Assembly: GCA_023262365.1 (NCBI GenBank)
Contig: JALRBF010000298.1
Coordinates: forward strand, 1 to 7,128
Length of the DNA: 7,128 nucleotides
DNA from: Burkholderiaceae bacterium
GTDB taxonomy: Bacteria; Pseudomonadota; Gammaproteobacteria; Burkholderiales; Burkholderiaceae_C
Direction: 5' to 3'
Part shown: positions 1-5,680 of the stretch, piece by piece
How positions within the stretch are numbered: position 1 is the first letter of the stretch
Layout of the letters: every line of letters begins with the position of its first letter
Notes under the pieces: model-generated
What the model was told of the DNA's origin: nothing
Database searches by the model: none
What the model saw: only the letters and a program-made list of their open reading frames with translations
Position numbers and translations under genes: made by a program

Positions 1-1005
1 GTCTTCGCTGGGCAGCAGCGTCAGCCCTTGCTCGGTACGACCCATGTACAAAAACTCGCTGCGAAACAACCCCACGCCCACCGCCCCCGCGGCCAACGCC
101 GCTTGGGTGTCGGCTGGCGACTCGATATTGGCCAGCAACGCAATGGCCACCCCATCGCGGGTGCGCGCAGGCGTATGACGCAGCCGCTGCAGCCGCTCGC
201 GGGCACGTTGGTCTTGTTGTTGGCGCGCGGTGTAGCCCTGCACCACGTCGTCGCTGGGGTTAATCACCACGCAGCCGGCGTCGCCGTCTATCACCACCCA
301 ATCGTCGTTACGAATCACTTCGCTGGCGCCACGCGCGCCCACCACCGCCGGTATATCTAGGCTGCGCGCCACAATGGCGGTGTGTGAGGTTTTGCCACCC
401 ACGTCGGTGACAAACCCGCCAAACATGCTGCTGCGAAACTGCAACAGCTCGGCCGGGCTCAAGTCGTGCGCCACCAGCACCATGGGCTCGCCGTTGCGCT
501 GCGCCGAGCGGGTGGCATCGGGCACCATCGAGGCCACGCCGTCGCCACGCAGGGCCAGCAGCAGCCGTTCGACCACCTGCTCCAGGTCGACCTTGCGCTC
601 GCGCAGGTAGGGGTCTTGCATCTCGTCAAACTGACGCGCCACGATCTCCAGTTGCGCTTGCAGCGCCCACTCGGCGTTGTACTGGCGCTCCACCACCCAG
701 GCGCGCACCGCATCGGTAAGGGTTTGGTCGTGCAGCAGCATCAGGTGCACGTCCACCAGGGCACTAAGCTCGGCCGCGGTTTCCTGGGCGTTGTCGTCCA
801 TCAGGTGTTGTTTGGCGCGCGCCATGTCGGCGTCCACCACCCGACGCGCCTGGCGCAAGCGCTCAAGCTCGGCGGGTATTTGCTCGGCGTCAATGAATTG
901 GTGACTGATGCCCAGCCGCGCCGAACCCACCACCACGGCGCGGCCCATGGCCACCCCGCGCGAGACGGCGTGCCCCAGCACCCGTTGCTCGACGCCCTGG
1001 CTCAC
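1..1005 (-). CDS. ptsI: PTS Enzyme I (phosphoenolpyruvate-protein phosphotransferase), 3' end outside window
   Basis: This cytoplasmic enzyme autophosphorylates on a histidine using phosphoenolpyruvate and passes the phosphate to HPr. The first 335 residues are visible; the family is usually about 570-590 aa, so roughly 250 C-terminal residues lie beyond the left edge. The N-terminal motif VSRGVAMGRA (residues 14-23) is typical of EI. The swivelling phosphohistidine domain carries GGKTSHTAIVAR, with the active-site His at about residue 208. The start of the PEP-binding barrel is seen in LLANIESP and GLFRSEFLYM. The HPr-binding helical region lies between about 40 and 150. I chose the GTG at 1005-1003 because it overlaps the HPr stop as GTGA and has a GGAG Shine-Dalgarno 7 nt upstream; the first in-frame ATG (codon 20) would remove conserved N-terminal sequence. 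It is last of the visible EIIA-HPr-EI run. The catalytic Cys of the PEP domain is not in the window. Confidence 0.96.
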   Translation of the reverse strand, partial: MSQGVEQRVLGHAVSRGVAMGRAVVVGSARLGISHQFIDAEQIPAELERLRQARRVVDADMARAKQHLMDDNAQETAAELSALVDVHLMLLHDQTLTDAVRAWVVERQYNAEWALQAQLEIVARQFDEMQDPYLRERKVDLEQVVERLLLALRGDGVASMVPDATRSAQRNGEPMVLVAHDLSPAELLQFRSSMFGGFVTDVGGKTSHTAIVARSLDIPAVVGARGASEVIRNDDWVVIDGDAGCVVINPSDDVVQGYTARQQQDQRARERLQRLRHTPARTRDGVAIALLANIESPADTQAALAAGAVGVGLFRSEFLYMGRTEQGLTLLPSED

Positions 1006-1268
1006 TCGCCTTCTCCAAATTTGTCGGCAAACAGCGCGGCCAAGGCCTGCATGGCGGCCTCGGCGTCCTCGCCCTCGGTCTCCAGCGTGAGCTCGGCGCC
1101 TAGGCCGGCGGCCAGCATCATCACCCCCATGATGCTTTTGGCGTTCACGCGCCGCTCACCGCGTGCCAGCCATACATCGCTGGCAAAGCCCGCAGCGCAC
1201 TTAACCAGCTTGGCCGAGGCCCTGGCGTGCAAGCCCAGTTTGTTGGTTACGGTGATGCCACGCTTCAT
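1002..1268 (-). CDS. ptsH: HPr, phosphocarrier protein of the PTS
   Basis: HPr is the small cytoplasmic phosphocarrier between Enzyme I and EIIA proteins. The product is 88 aa, the normal family length. The phosphorylated histidine is His14 in NKLGLHARAS. The second conserved region VNAKSIMGVMMLAA contains Ser45, equivalent to the Ser46 that HPr kinase modifies in species having HprK; many betaproteobacteria have that kinase, though it is not in this window. I chose the ATG at 1268 over an upstream in-frame start about 32 codons earlier because MKRGITVTNKLGLHA matches the family N-terminus and the ATG overlaps the EIIA stop as ATGA. No good Shine-Dalgarno precedes it, so translation is probably coupled to the EIIA gene. 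The extreme C-terminus FGEGE overlays the ptsI ribosome binding site. Confidence 0.96.
   Translation of the reverse strand: MKRGITVTNKLGLHARASAKLVKCAAGFASDVWLARGERRVNAKSIMGVMMLAAGLGAELTLETEGEDAEAAMQALAALFADKFGEGE
1009..1016 (-). promoter_or_regulatory. Ribosome binding site deciding the GTG start of ptsI
   Basis: On the minus strand the bases read GGAGAAGG, with the GGAG core 7 nt before the GTG at 1005-1003. The site lies inside the last codons of the HPr gene. It is the strongest Shine-Dalgarno in the PTS cluster and supports GTG over the internal ATG as the Enzyme I start. Confidence 0.75.
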
Positions 1269-1663
1269 GGCTTGGCCGCTGCGGTGTCCACTTGCATCAC
1301 GCCCTGGCTTGCGCCCTCCTGGGCCAACACCGCCAGCGCGTCGGGCTCTTGGTCGCGGTAACACACCGTGCGCAGCAACATGGGCAAGTTCACGCCAGCG
1401 ACCACGCGAATCGGTTTGTCCTTGGCCAATTGCGTGGCCACGTTACACGGGGTGGCGCCCAGCACATCACACAGCACCAACACCGGCTCGTTCACGCGTT
1501 CACGCAGCAACGCGCGCGCGGCATCAAGGGTTTGCAAGGGGTGTTCGTCAGCGGGTACGTCCAGCGCCAGCACCGCGTGCGCGTCGTCGGGAAACACGTG
1601 TTGCACGCACTGCTTGAGGGCCGAGGCCAACGGTGCGTGTGCCATCACCAAAATCAAGCTCAT
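1265..1663 (-). CDS. PTS EIIA component, mannose/fructose-type, standalone
   Basis: The product is a 132-aa single-domain EIIA of the mannose (ManX) superfamily. It should receive phosphate from phospho-HPr on His9 in the N-terminal strand MSLILVMAHAPLA, the position expected from the ManX active site. LVLCDVLGATPCNVATQLA (about residues 63-81) matches the second conserved loop, and VVAGVNLPMLL the third. EIIB, EIIC and EIID are not fused and not nearby, so by analogy with other betaproteobacterial standalone EIIA(Man) proteins I infer a signalling or regulatory role rather than uptake; its target is unknown. The stop overlaps the HPr ATG. The start lies 7 nt after the lipoprotein stop with only a weak Shine-Dalgarno (GAAAGA), suggesting translational coupling to the gene before it. 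Confidence 0.9.
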   Translation of the reverse strand: MSLILVMAHAPLASALKQCVQHVFPDDAHAVLALDVPADEHPLQTLDAARALLRERVNEPVLVLCDVLGATPCNVATQLAKDKPIRVVAGVNLPMLLRTVCYRDQEPDALAVLAQEGASQGVMQVDTAAAKP

Positions 1664-1670
1664 GGCGCCA

Positions 1671-2204
1671 TTATCTTTCAGCCGGTAGGCTTAGGCCTTG
1701 CCAAAAGGTCTCCACCGCCGCGTCACTCACCTGACCGTACACCGCCAGCTGAATCAATTGGCCCTTGCTTGCCGCCCAGCCCCAGCGCACCGGTAGCGCG
1801 GCGCCTTGCGACTGGCCACGCCCCTGCCAGCGCTGGCTAAACCGGGCGTGACGCACCGTCCACACCTGGGCCTGCAAGGCCTCGGGCGTTAAACCCAGCG
1901 TCAAGGCACTGGCGCGGCGCCAATGCCGCGCCCATTGGGCGCCGTCTTGGCCCGCGGCCAACGCCATCCAGGCCACCGCAAAGCGTGCCCCGCCGGCCTC
2001 GCAGGCGAGCAAGTGCAAGGTCTGCACCGGCGCCGGGGGTGGCTGCACCGCCACCTCGCGCGTGGCCCGCTCGGGCTTGCACGGCAAGTAAGCCTGCACC
2101 CCATCGGCCCCCACGTACACCTGCCGCCAATTCAGGGTCGGGGCGCACGCGGTTAAAACCAGCGCGGCACCCACAACGCCAAGATGAACCACAATACGTC
2201 GCAT
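1671..2204 (-). CDS. Small predicted lipoprotein of unknown function
   Basis: This 177-aa protein has a clear type II signal peptide: MRRIVV, a hydrophobic stretch, then the lipobox LTAC with the lipidated Cys at residue 20. It should therefore be membrane-anchored facing the periplasm. The mature part begins APTLNWRQV and contains the pattern VQAYLPCKPERATREV and a second Cys in LHLLACEAGG. It ends in an amphipathic segment with AVETFWQGLSL. I recall similar uncharacterised lipoproteins of Comamonadaceae with an LNWR...PC(R/K)P pattern, but no function is known to me. The Cys at about 56 and 79 of the precursor could form a disulfide; that is inference. The ATG at 2204 is preferred: it gives the signal peptide and has GGAGG at 2216-2220, with a rather long 11-nt spacer. 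The open frame extends further upstream only as antisense to the CoA-transferase gene. It lies 7 bp before the EIIA gene on the same strand. Confidence 0.8.
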   Translation of the reverse strand: MRRIVVHLGVVGAALVLTACAPTLNWRQVYVGADGVQAYLPCKPERATREVAVQPPPAPVQTLHLLACEAGGARFAVAWMALAAGQDGAQWARHWRRASALTLGLTPEALQAQVWTVRHARFSQRWQGRGQSQGAALPVRWGWAASKGQLIQLAVYGQVSDAAVETFWQGLSLPAER

Positions 2205-3471
2205 GCAACCCACCACCTCCCCAACAGCCCTGCATGGTATTCGCGTTTTGGATTTGTCGCGGATTTTGGCCGGCCCGTGGTGCACCCAGGTCCTGGCCGA
2301 CTTGGGTGCAGACGTCATCAAAGTCGAGCGGCCCCAGCGTGGTGACGACACACGCAGCTGGGGCCCGCCGTTTTTGCCCACAGCCCAAGGACAAGACTCG
2401 CAAGAGTCGGCGTATTTTTTGGGCGCCAACCGCAACAAGCGCTCCATCACGTGCGACTTCTCCACCCCCGATGGACAGGCCCTGATTCGCGCCTTGGTGC
2501 CGCATTGCGACGTGTTGGTAGAAAACCTCAAGGTGGGCGACATGGCCCGCTACGGGCTGGACCACGCCTCGTTGAGTCGCCTGAACCCGCGGCTGGTGTT
2601 TTGCTCGATTACGGGGTTTGGCCAAACCGGCCCGTACCGCCAACGCGCGGGGTACGACTTTGCCATCCAGGGCCTGGGCGGGTTCATGAGCATCACCGGC
2701 GAGCGCGACGATTTGCCCGGCGGCGGCCCGCAAAAAGGCGGCGTGGCCGTGGCCGACTTGTTTACTGGCATGTACGCGGCCACCGCCATTTTGGCGGCAC
2801 TGCGCCACGCCGAGGCCACCGGGCAGGGCCAAGCGATTGACATGGCGCTGCTTGACAGCCAAGTAGCCATGCTGGCCAACCTGGGCGCCAACTACCTCAC
2901 CCACGGCCAATACCATCAGCAGGTACCCGGCCGCATGGGCAACGCGCACGCCAACATCGTGCCCTACCAGGTGTTTGAGGTCGCCCCCCTGTCCAACGGC
3001 TTGGGGCAATACATTATTGTGGCCGTGGGCAACGACAACCAGTTTGCCAAGCTGTGCGCGGTGCTGGGCCACCCCGACTGGGCGCAAGACCCCCGCTTTG
3101 CGCAAAACGCCCAACGCGTGCGCCATCGCAACGTCATCGTGCCCATGCTGGCCGAGGCGCTCAAACGCTGGGCCAAGGGCGACATCTTGCAAGCCCTCGA
3201 GGCGCAACACGTGCCTTGCGGCCCCATCAATGGCCTGGACGAGGTGTTTGCCGACCCACACATTCAAGCCCGAGGCATGGTGCAGTCTTGGCAGCACCCG
3301 CTGAACCCCGCGTTGCAATTGGTCGACAGCCCCATGCGCCTGTCGCGCACCCCCACCACCCAGCGCCACCCACCGCCCATGCTGGGGCAACACACCCACG
3401 AGGTGCTGCACGAACTGCTCAGCTGGGACGACGCACGCATTAACGACTTGCGCGCCAAGGGCGTGCTGTAG
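2203..3471 (+). CDS. Family III (CaiB/BaiF) CoA-transferase, resembling succinyl-CoA:glutarate/dicarboxylate transferases
   Basis: This cytoplasmic enzyme moves coenzyme A between carboxylic acids. The 422-aa length fits the family (about 380-440). The N-terminus HGIRVLDLSRILAGPWCTQ followed by LADLGADVIKVE is the CoA-binding signature. RSWGPPF, ESAYFLGANRNKRSI and SITGFGQTGPY match the subgroup I associate with succinyl-CoA:glutarate CoA-transferase (SUGCT) rather than formyl-CoA or carnitine enzymes; the substrate is inferred. The catalytic Asp is most likely Asp185 in VAVADLFTGMYA. The C-terminal PCGPIN, DPHIQARGM and LGQHTHEVL motifs are present. The segment EVAPLSNGLGQYIIVAVGND seems a few residues longer than the usual form at the substrate-lid strand. 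The ATG overlaps the divergent lipoprotein ATG and has no evident Shine-Dalgarno. The thioredoxin-fold gene follows after 36 bp. Confidence 0.92.
   Translation: MQPTTSPTALHGIRVLDLSRILAGPWCTQVLADLGADVIKVERPQRGDDTRSWGPPFLPTAQGQDSQESAYFLGANRNKRSITCDFSTPDGQALIRALVPHCDVLVENLKVGDMARYGLDHASLSRLNPRLVFCSITGFGQTGPYRQRAGYDFAIQGLGGFMSITGERDDLPGGGPQKGGVAVADLFTGMYAATAILAALRHAEATGQGQAIDMALLDSQVAMLANLGANYLTHGQYHQQVPGRMGNAHANIVPYQVFEVAPLSNGLGQYIIVAVGNDNQFAKLCAVLGHPDWAQDPRFAQNAQRVRHRNVIVPMLAEALKRWAKGDILQALEAQHVPCGPINGLDEVFADPHIQARGMVQSWQHPLNPALQLVDSPMRLSRTPTTQRHPPPMLGQHTHEVLHELLSWDDARINDLRAKGVL
2216..2220 (-). promoter_or_regulatory. Ribosome binding site of the lipoprotein gene, inside the divergent gene
   Basis: The minus strand reads GGAGG 11 nt before the ATG at 2204. 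The spacer is longer than ideal. The site lies within codons 5-6 of the oppositely oriented CoA-transferase gene, so the two divergent genes share this short segment. Confidence 0.55.
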
Positions 3472-3507
3472 CGGGAACCTTAGCCCCGCCACCCGCTCCA
3501 ATCCGTT

Positions 3508-3972
3508 ATGACCCGCCCACACCTGCCCACCCCCGCCTCGCTGCCCCAAGCGGGGCAAAGCGCCGTGGCACAAGGCCAACCGCTGGTGCTAATGGTCAGC
3601 CTGCAAGGCTGCACCGCGTGCGAGTGGGTGCGCCGCGCGGTGCTGCTGCCAGCGGTGCGGGCCAACGAGCTGCAAGCCGCCGAAATTGACATGGGTGACG
3701 AACGCCGCATACTGCTGGGCTTTGACGGACAACGCCGCACCCCGCGCGCCCTGGCCAAGGGCTGGGGCGTCACCCGCGCGCCCACGCTGCTGTTTTTGGA
3801 CGGCCAAGGCCGCGAACTCGCCGAGCGATTGGTCGGCCTGCCGCTGATAGACTTCTACCAAGCCTACTTGGACGAACGCCTGCAGCACGCGCGACAACAG
3901 TTGCGTCAGGGCCGGGTGGGCCGCCTTCGGCTCCCCCGGCCTTCGCCGTTTCACCTCATCATGCCAACATGA
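3508..3972 (+). CDS. Thioredoxin-fold protein with CTAC motif
   Basis: This 154-aa protein has a thioredoxin-like fold. PLVLMVSLQGCTACEWVRR contains a CxxC active site (Cys35-Thr-Ala-Cys38), and GVTRAPTLLFLDGQGRE supplies the cis-proline (Pro92) and the following strand expected of thioredoxins. LVGLPLIDFYQAYLDERL matches the final helix. It probably reduces or exchanges disulfides. From this start no signal peptide or membrane segment is visible, and an in-frame TAG at 3481-3483 excludes a longer N-terminus, so it should be cytoplasmic unless exported by another route. The CTAC pair is unlike the CGPC of classical thioredoxin. The tail after about residue 133 is basic and not needed for the fold. 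No good Shine-Dalgarno is seen before the ATG. The stop overlaps the TlpA-like ATG as ATGA, implying coupled translation. Confidence 0.75.
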   Translation: MTRPHLPTPASLPQAGQSAVAQGQPLVLMVSLQGCTACEWVRRAVLLPAVRANELQAAEIDMGDERRILLGFDGQRRTPRALAKGWGVTRAPTLLFLDGQGRELAERLVGLPLIDFYQAYLDERLQHARQQLRQGRVGRLRLPRPSPFHLIMPT

Positions 3973-4490
3973 CCGATTGGACGCCGCCCGCCGGGCACTC
4001 CCTTCTTTGGCGTCGCCGCCAATGGCTGGCCGCGGCGGGCGCGCTTGCCCTAAGCGGCTGCGCGGGTAGCCAAACCGCCCCCGAGGCCACCTACTTGCTG
4101 CTGGACGGCAGCCGCATCACCAACGCCGAGCTGCGCGGTAAGGTGACCTTTGTCAACTTTTGGGCCACCAGCTGCACCACCTGCGTGGCAGAAATGCCCG
4201 ACATGGTCAGCACCTACCAGCGCTACCAAAGCCAAGGGTACGACACCCTTGCCGTGGCCATGCAGTACGACCCGCCAGCGTTTGTGGTGAACTTTGCCCA
4301 AACGCGAAAACTTCCGTTCAAAGTCGCCATCGACAACACCGGCAGCGTGTCGCGGGCTTGGGGCAACATCCAGCTCACGCCCACCAGCTTTTTGCTCGAT
4401 AAGCAATTGCGCGTAGACAAAACCTACGTTGGCGCCCCTGATTTTTCGGCCTTGCATGCGCGCATTGAGACGCTGCTGAGCCAGGCATGA
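3969..4490 (+). CDS. TlpA/ResA-like thiol-disulfide oxidoreductase, predicted lipoprotein
   Basis: This 173-aa protein is an extracytoplasmic thioredoxin-like reductase of the TlpA/ResA/DsbE group. The N-terminus has RRRQWLAAAGALALSGC: a lipobox LSGC with lipidated Cys31, preceded by three arginines that resemble a twin-arginine signal (RR followed by hydrophobics), so Tat export of a lipoprotein is possible. The catalytic site is FWATSCTTCVAEMP (Cys69 and Cys72), with cis-Pro138 in LTPTSFLLD. The usual central acidic/proline insertion of ResA-type proteins is represented by AMQYDPPAFVVNFA. Known relatives reduce c-type cytochrome apoproteins or other periplasmic disulfides; which applies here cannot be told. 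It sits between a thioredoxin-fold gene and a cytochrome b561-type gene, overlapping both by 4 bp, with no strong Shine-Dalgarno of its own. Confidence 0.88.
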   Translation: MTDWTPPAGHSLLWRRRQWLAAAGALALSGCAGSQTAPEATYLLLDGSRITNAELRGKVTFVNFWATSCTTCVAEMPDMVSTYQRYQSQGYDTLAVAMQYDPPAFVVNFAQTRKLPFKVAIDNTGSVSRAWGNIQLTPTSFLLDKQLRVDKTYVGAPDFSALHARIETLLSQA

Positions 4491-5155
4491 ACCCAGGCCA
4501 CGCCACCGGCCACCGCATTCGTGTGTGGGACTTGCCCACCCGCGTCAACCACTGGCTGCTGGCCGGCCTTATGGTTTTTATGGTCGTAACCGGGCAGTTC
4601 AATGGCGACTGGCTGGCGTGGCATATGCGCGCGGGCTACGCGTTGATTGGCCTGTTTTTGTTCCGTCTTGGCTGGGGCTTGGTGGGCGGGCACTGGTCGC
4701 GCTTTGCCCACTTTGCCTGGCGCTGGCCTGCCGGGCGAGCGCCGTGGGCACATACCGAGGCGGTAGGGCATGCGCACACCGGCAGCTGGTCGGTGCTGGT
4801 GTTGGGGCTGCTGCTGTTGGCCCAACTCACCTCTGGCCTCATGACGGACGACGACTTTTTGTACGCCGGCCCGCTGGCTGCTTACGTGGGCAGCGACGTG
4901 GCGGGCCTTATGTCTTGGCTGCATACCGGGCCAGGCAAGCTCTTGCTGCTGGCGTGGGTGGTTGCCCACGTGGCCGCCATTGCTTTTTGGCATCGACGCG
5001 GCCACCGCTTGCTGCCCGCCATGTGGCACGGCGACAAAACATGGCCCAGCCATGTGCCTGCAAGCCGCGACACCTGGCGCACCCGTACCCTGGCCTTGGT
5101 GTGGCTGCTGCTTTGCGGCATACTGGTAACGGCGGTGATTGGGGCGCTACGCTGA
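4487..5155 (+). CDS. Cytochrome b561-type di-heme membrane protein
   Basis: This 222-aa integral membrane protein belongs to the bacterial cytochrome b561 / Ni-Fe hydrogenase b-type cytochrome family. The N-terminus VWDLPTRVNHWLLAGLMVFMVVTG is the family signature. Four core helices can be seen at about 21-37, 47-67, 101-119 and 150-168, and a fifth hydrophobic segment at about 201-219. Candidate axial heme ligands are His22 in the first helix, His46 before the second, and His146 and His161 around the fourth. Members carry electrons between quinones and soluble or periplasmic partners. The loop at about 70-100 is rich in His and Trp. The ATG overlaps the TlpA-like stop as ATGA, so the lipoprotein is a plausible redox partner, which is inference. 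The GNAT gene follows after 27 bp. Confidence 0.88.
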   Translation: MNPGHATGHRIRVWDLPTRVNHWLLAGLMVFMVVTGQFNGDWLAWHMRAGYALIGLFLFRLGWGLVGGHWSRFAHFAWRWPAGRAPWAHTEAVGHAHTGSWSVLVLGLLLLAQLTSGLMTDDDFLYAGPLAAYVGSDVAGLMSWLHTGPGKLLLLAWVVAHVAAIAFWHRRGHRLLPAMWHGDKTWPSHVPASRDTWRTRTLALVWLLLCGILVTAVIGALR

Positions 5156-5182
5156 CGCCACGGCCACCGCCTCTGCGCAAAC

Positions 5183-5680
5183 ATGGCTGCCGACTCGACT
5201 CCCCACATTCAACTGCTTGAGGCCACCTCGGCCCACGCCATCGAGGCCGCACGCTCACTCTTTGCCGCCTACGCAAGCGGTTTGGGGGTGGATTTGTCTT
5301 TTCAAGGGTTTAGCCAAGAATTGGCCGCGCTGCCCGCCGACTACGTGCACCCCGGTGGTGGGTTGTTTGTGGCGTGGGTAGACGAGCAAGCGGCAGGGTG
5401 CTGCGCGTTTCGCCCGTTACCCGATGCCGGTTACCCCAACGCCTGCGAAATGAAACGCTTGTACGTTGCGCCAGCCTTTCGTCGCTTTGGGCTAGGTCGC
5501 ATGCTGGTGGAGCACACCCTGGCCATGGCGCGCAGCGTGAACTACAGCCATATGCTGTTGGACACGCTGGATGACATGGAGGCCGCGCGCGCGCTGTACC
5601 GAGACAGCGGGTTTGTGGACATTGAACCCTACTACCACAACCCCCTGCCCGGGGCGCACTACCTCATGGTTAAGCTTTAG
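5183..5680 (+). CDS. GNAT family N-acetyltransferase
   Basis: This 165-aa protein has the GNAT fold and should transfer an acetyl group from acetyl-CoA to an amine; the substrate is unknown. Strand β4 and motif A are clear in EMKRLYVAPAFRRFGLGRMLVEHTL. The acetyl-CoA pyrophosphate loop is R-x-x-G-x-G at residues 100-105. Motif B is LLDTLDDMEAARALYRDSGFV, followed by the family's typical ending DIEPYYHNPLPGAHYLMVKL. The start at 5183 gives the usual N-terminal extension before helix α1 (AHAIEAARSLFAAY); no convincing Shine-Dalgarno precedes it, so it may depend on translation of the upstream genes. The last 11 bp overlap the convergent peroxiredoxin gene, and no intrinsic terminator is visible downstream on this strand. 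Confidence 0.9.
   Translation: MAADSTPHIQLLEATSAHAIEAARSLFAAYASGLGVDLSFQGFSQELAALPADYVHPGGGLFVAWVDEQAAGCCAFRPLPDAGYPNACEMKRLYVAPAFRRFGLGRMLVEHTLAMARSVNYSHMLLDTLDDMEAARALYRDSGFVDIEPYYHNPLPGAHYLMVKL

Noticed and set aside
466..1617. A 383-codon open frame on the plus strand through the PTS genes
   Set aside because: It spans three well-supported minus-strand genes, is His/Arg/Ala/Pro-rich with no motif, and is a codon-bias shadow.
2132..2195. Possible promoter elements (TTCAGG with TTAAAA; CACAAT) before the CoA-transferase start
   Set aside because: Matches to -35 and -10 consensus are poor, and AT-rich hexamers occur by chance; not enough to call a promoter.
2228..2262. Possible minus-strand promoter (GCGACA, then TACCAT) before the lipoprotein gene
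   Set aside because: The spacing is only about 15 nt and both boxes match the consensus at only four of six bases.
2205..2543. N-terminal extension of the lipoprotein frame to 290 aa
   Set aside because: The extension is antisense to the CoA-transferase and would bury the signal peptide and lipobox; the ATG at 2204 gives a proper lipoprotein.
3471..3489. GCGGG / CCCGC inverted repeat just after the CoA-transferase stop
   Set aside because: The stem is only 5 bp with a 9-nt loop and no T run follows on either side; not convincing as a terminator.
1837..3579. A 580-codon open frame on the minus strand, antisense to the CoA-transferase gene
   Set aside because: It mirrors the third-position GC bias of the plus-strand gene, has low-complexity Val/Gly/His-rich sequence with no recognisable domain, and the opposite strand encodes a clear enzyme.
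4154..4184. CxxC in the TlpA-like protein considered as a c-type heme site
   Set aside because: The motif is CTTCV, not CxxCH, and the WATSC context is that of a thiol-disulfide oxidoreductase.
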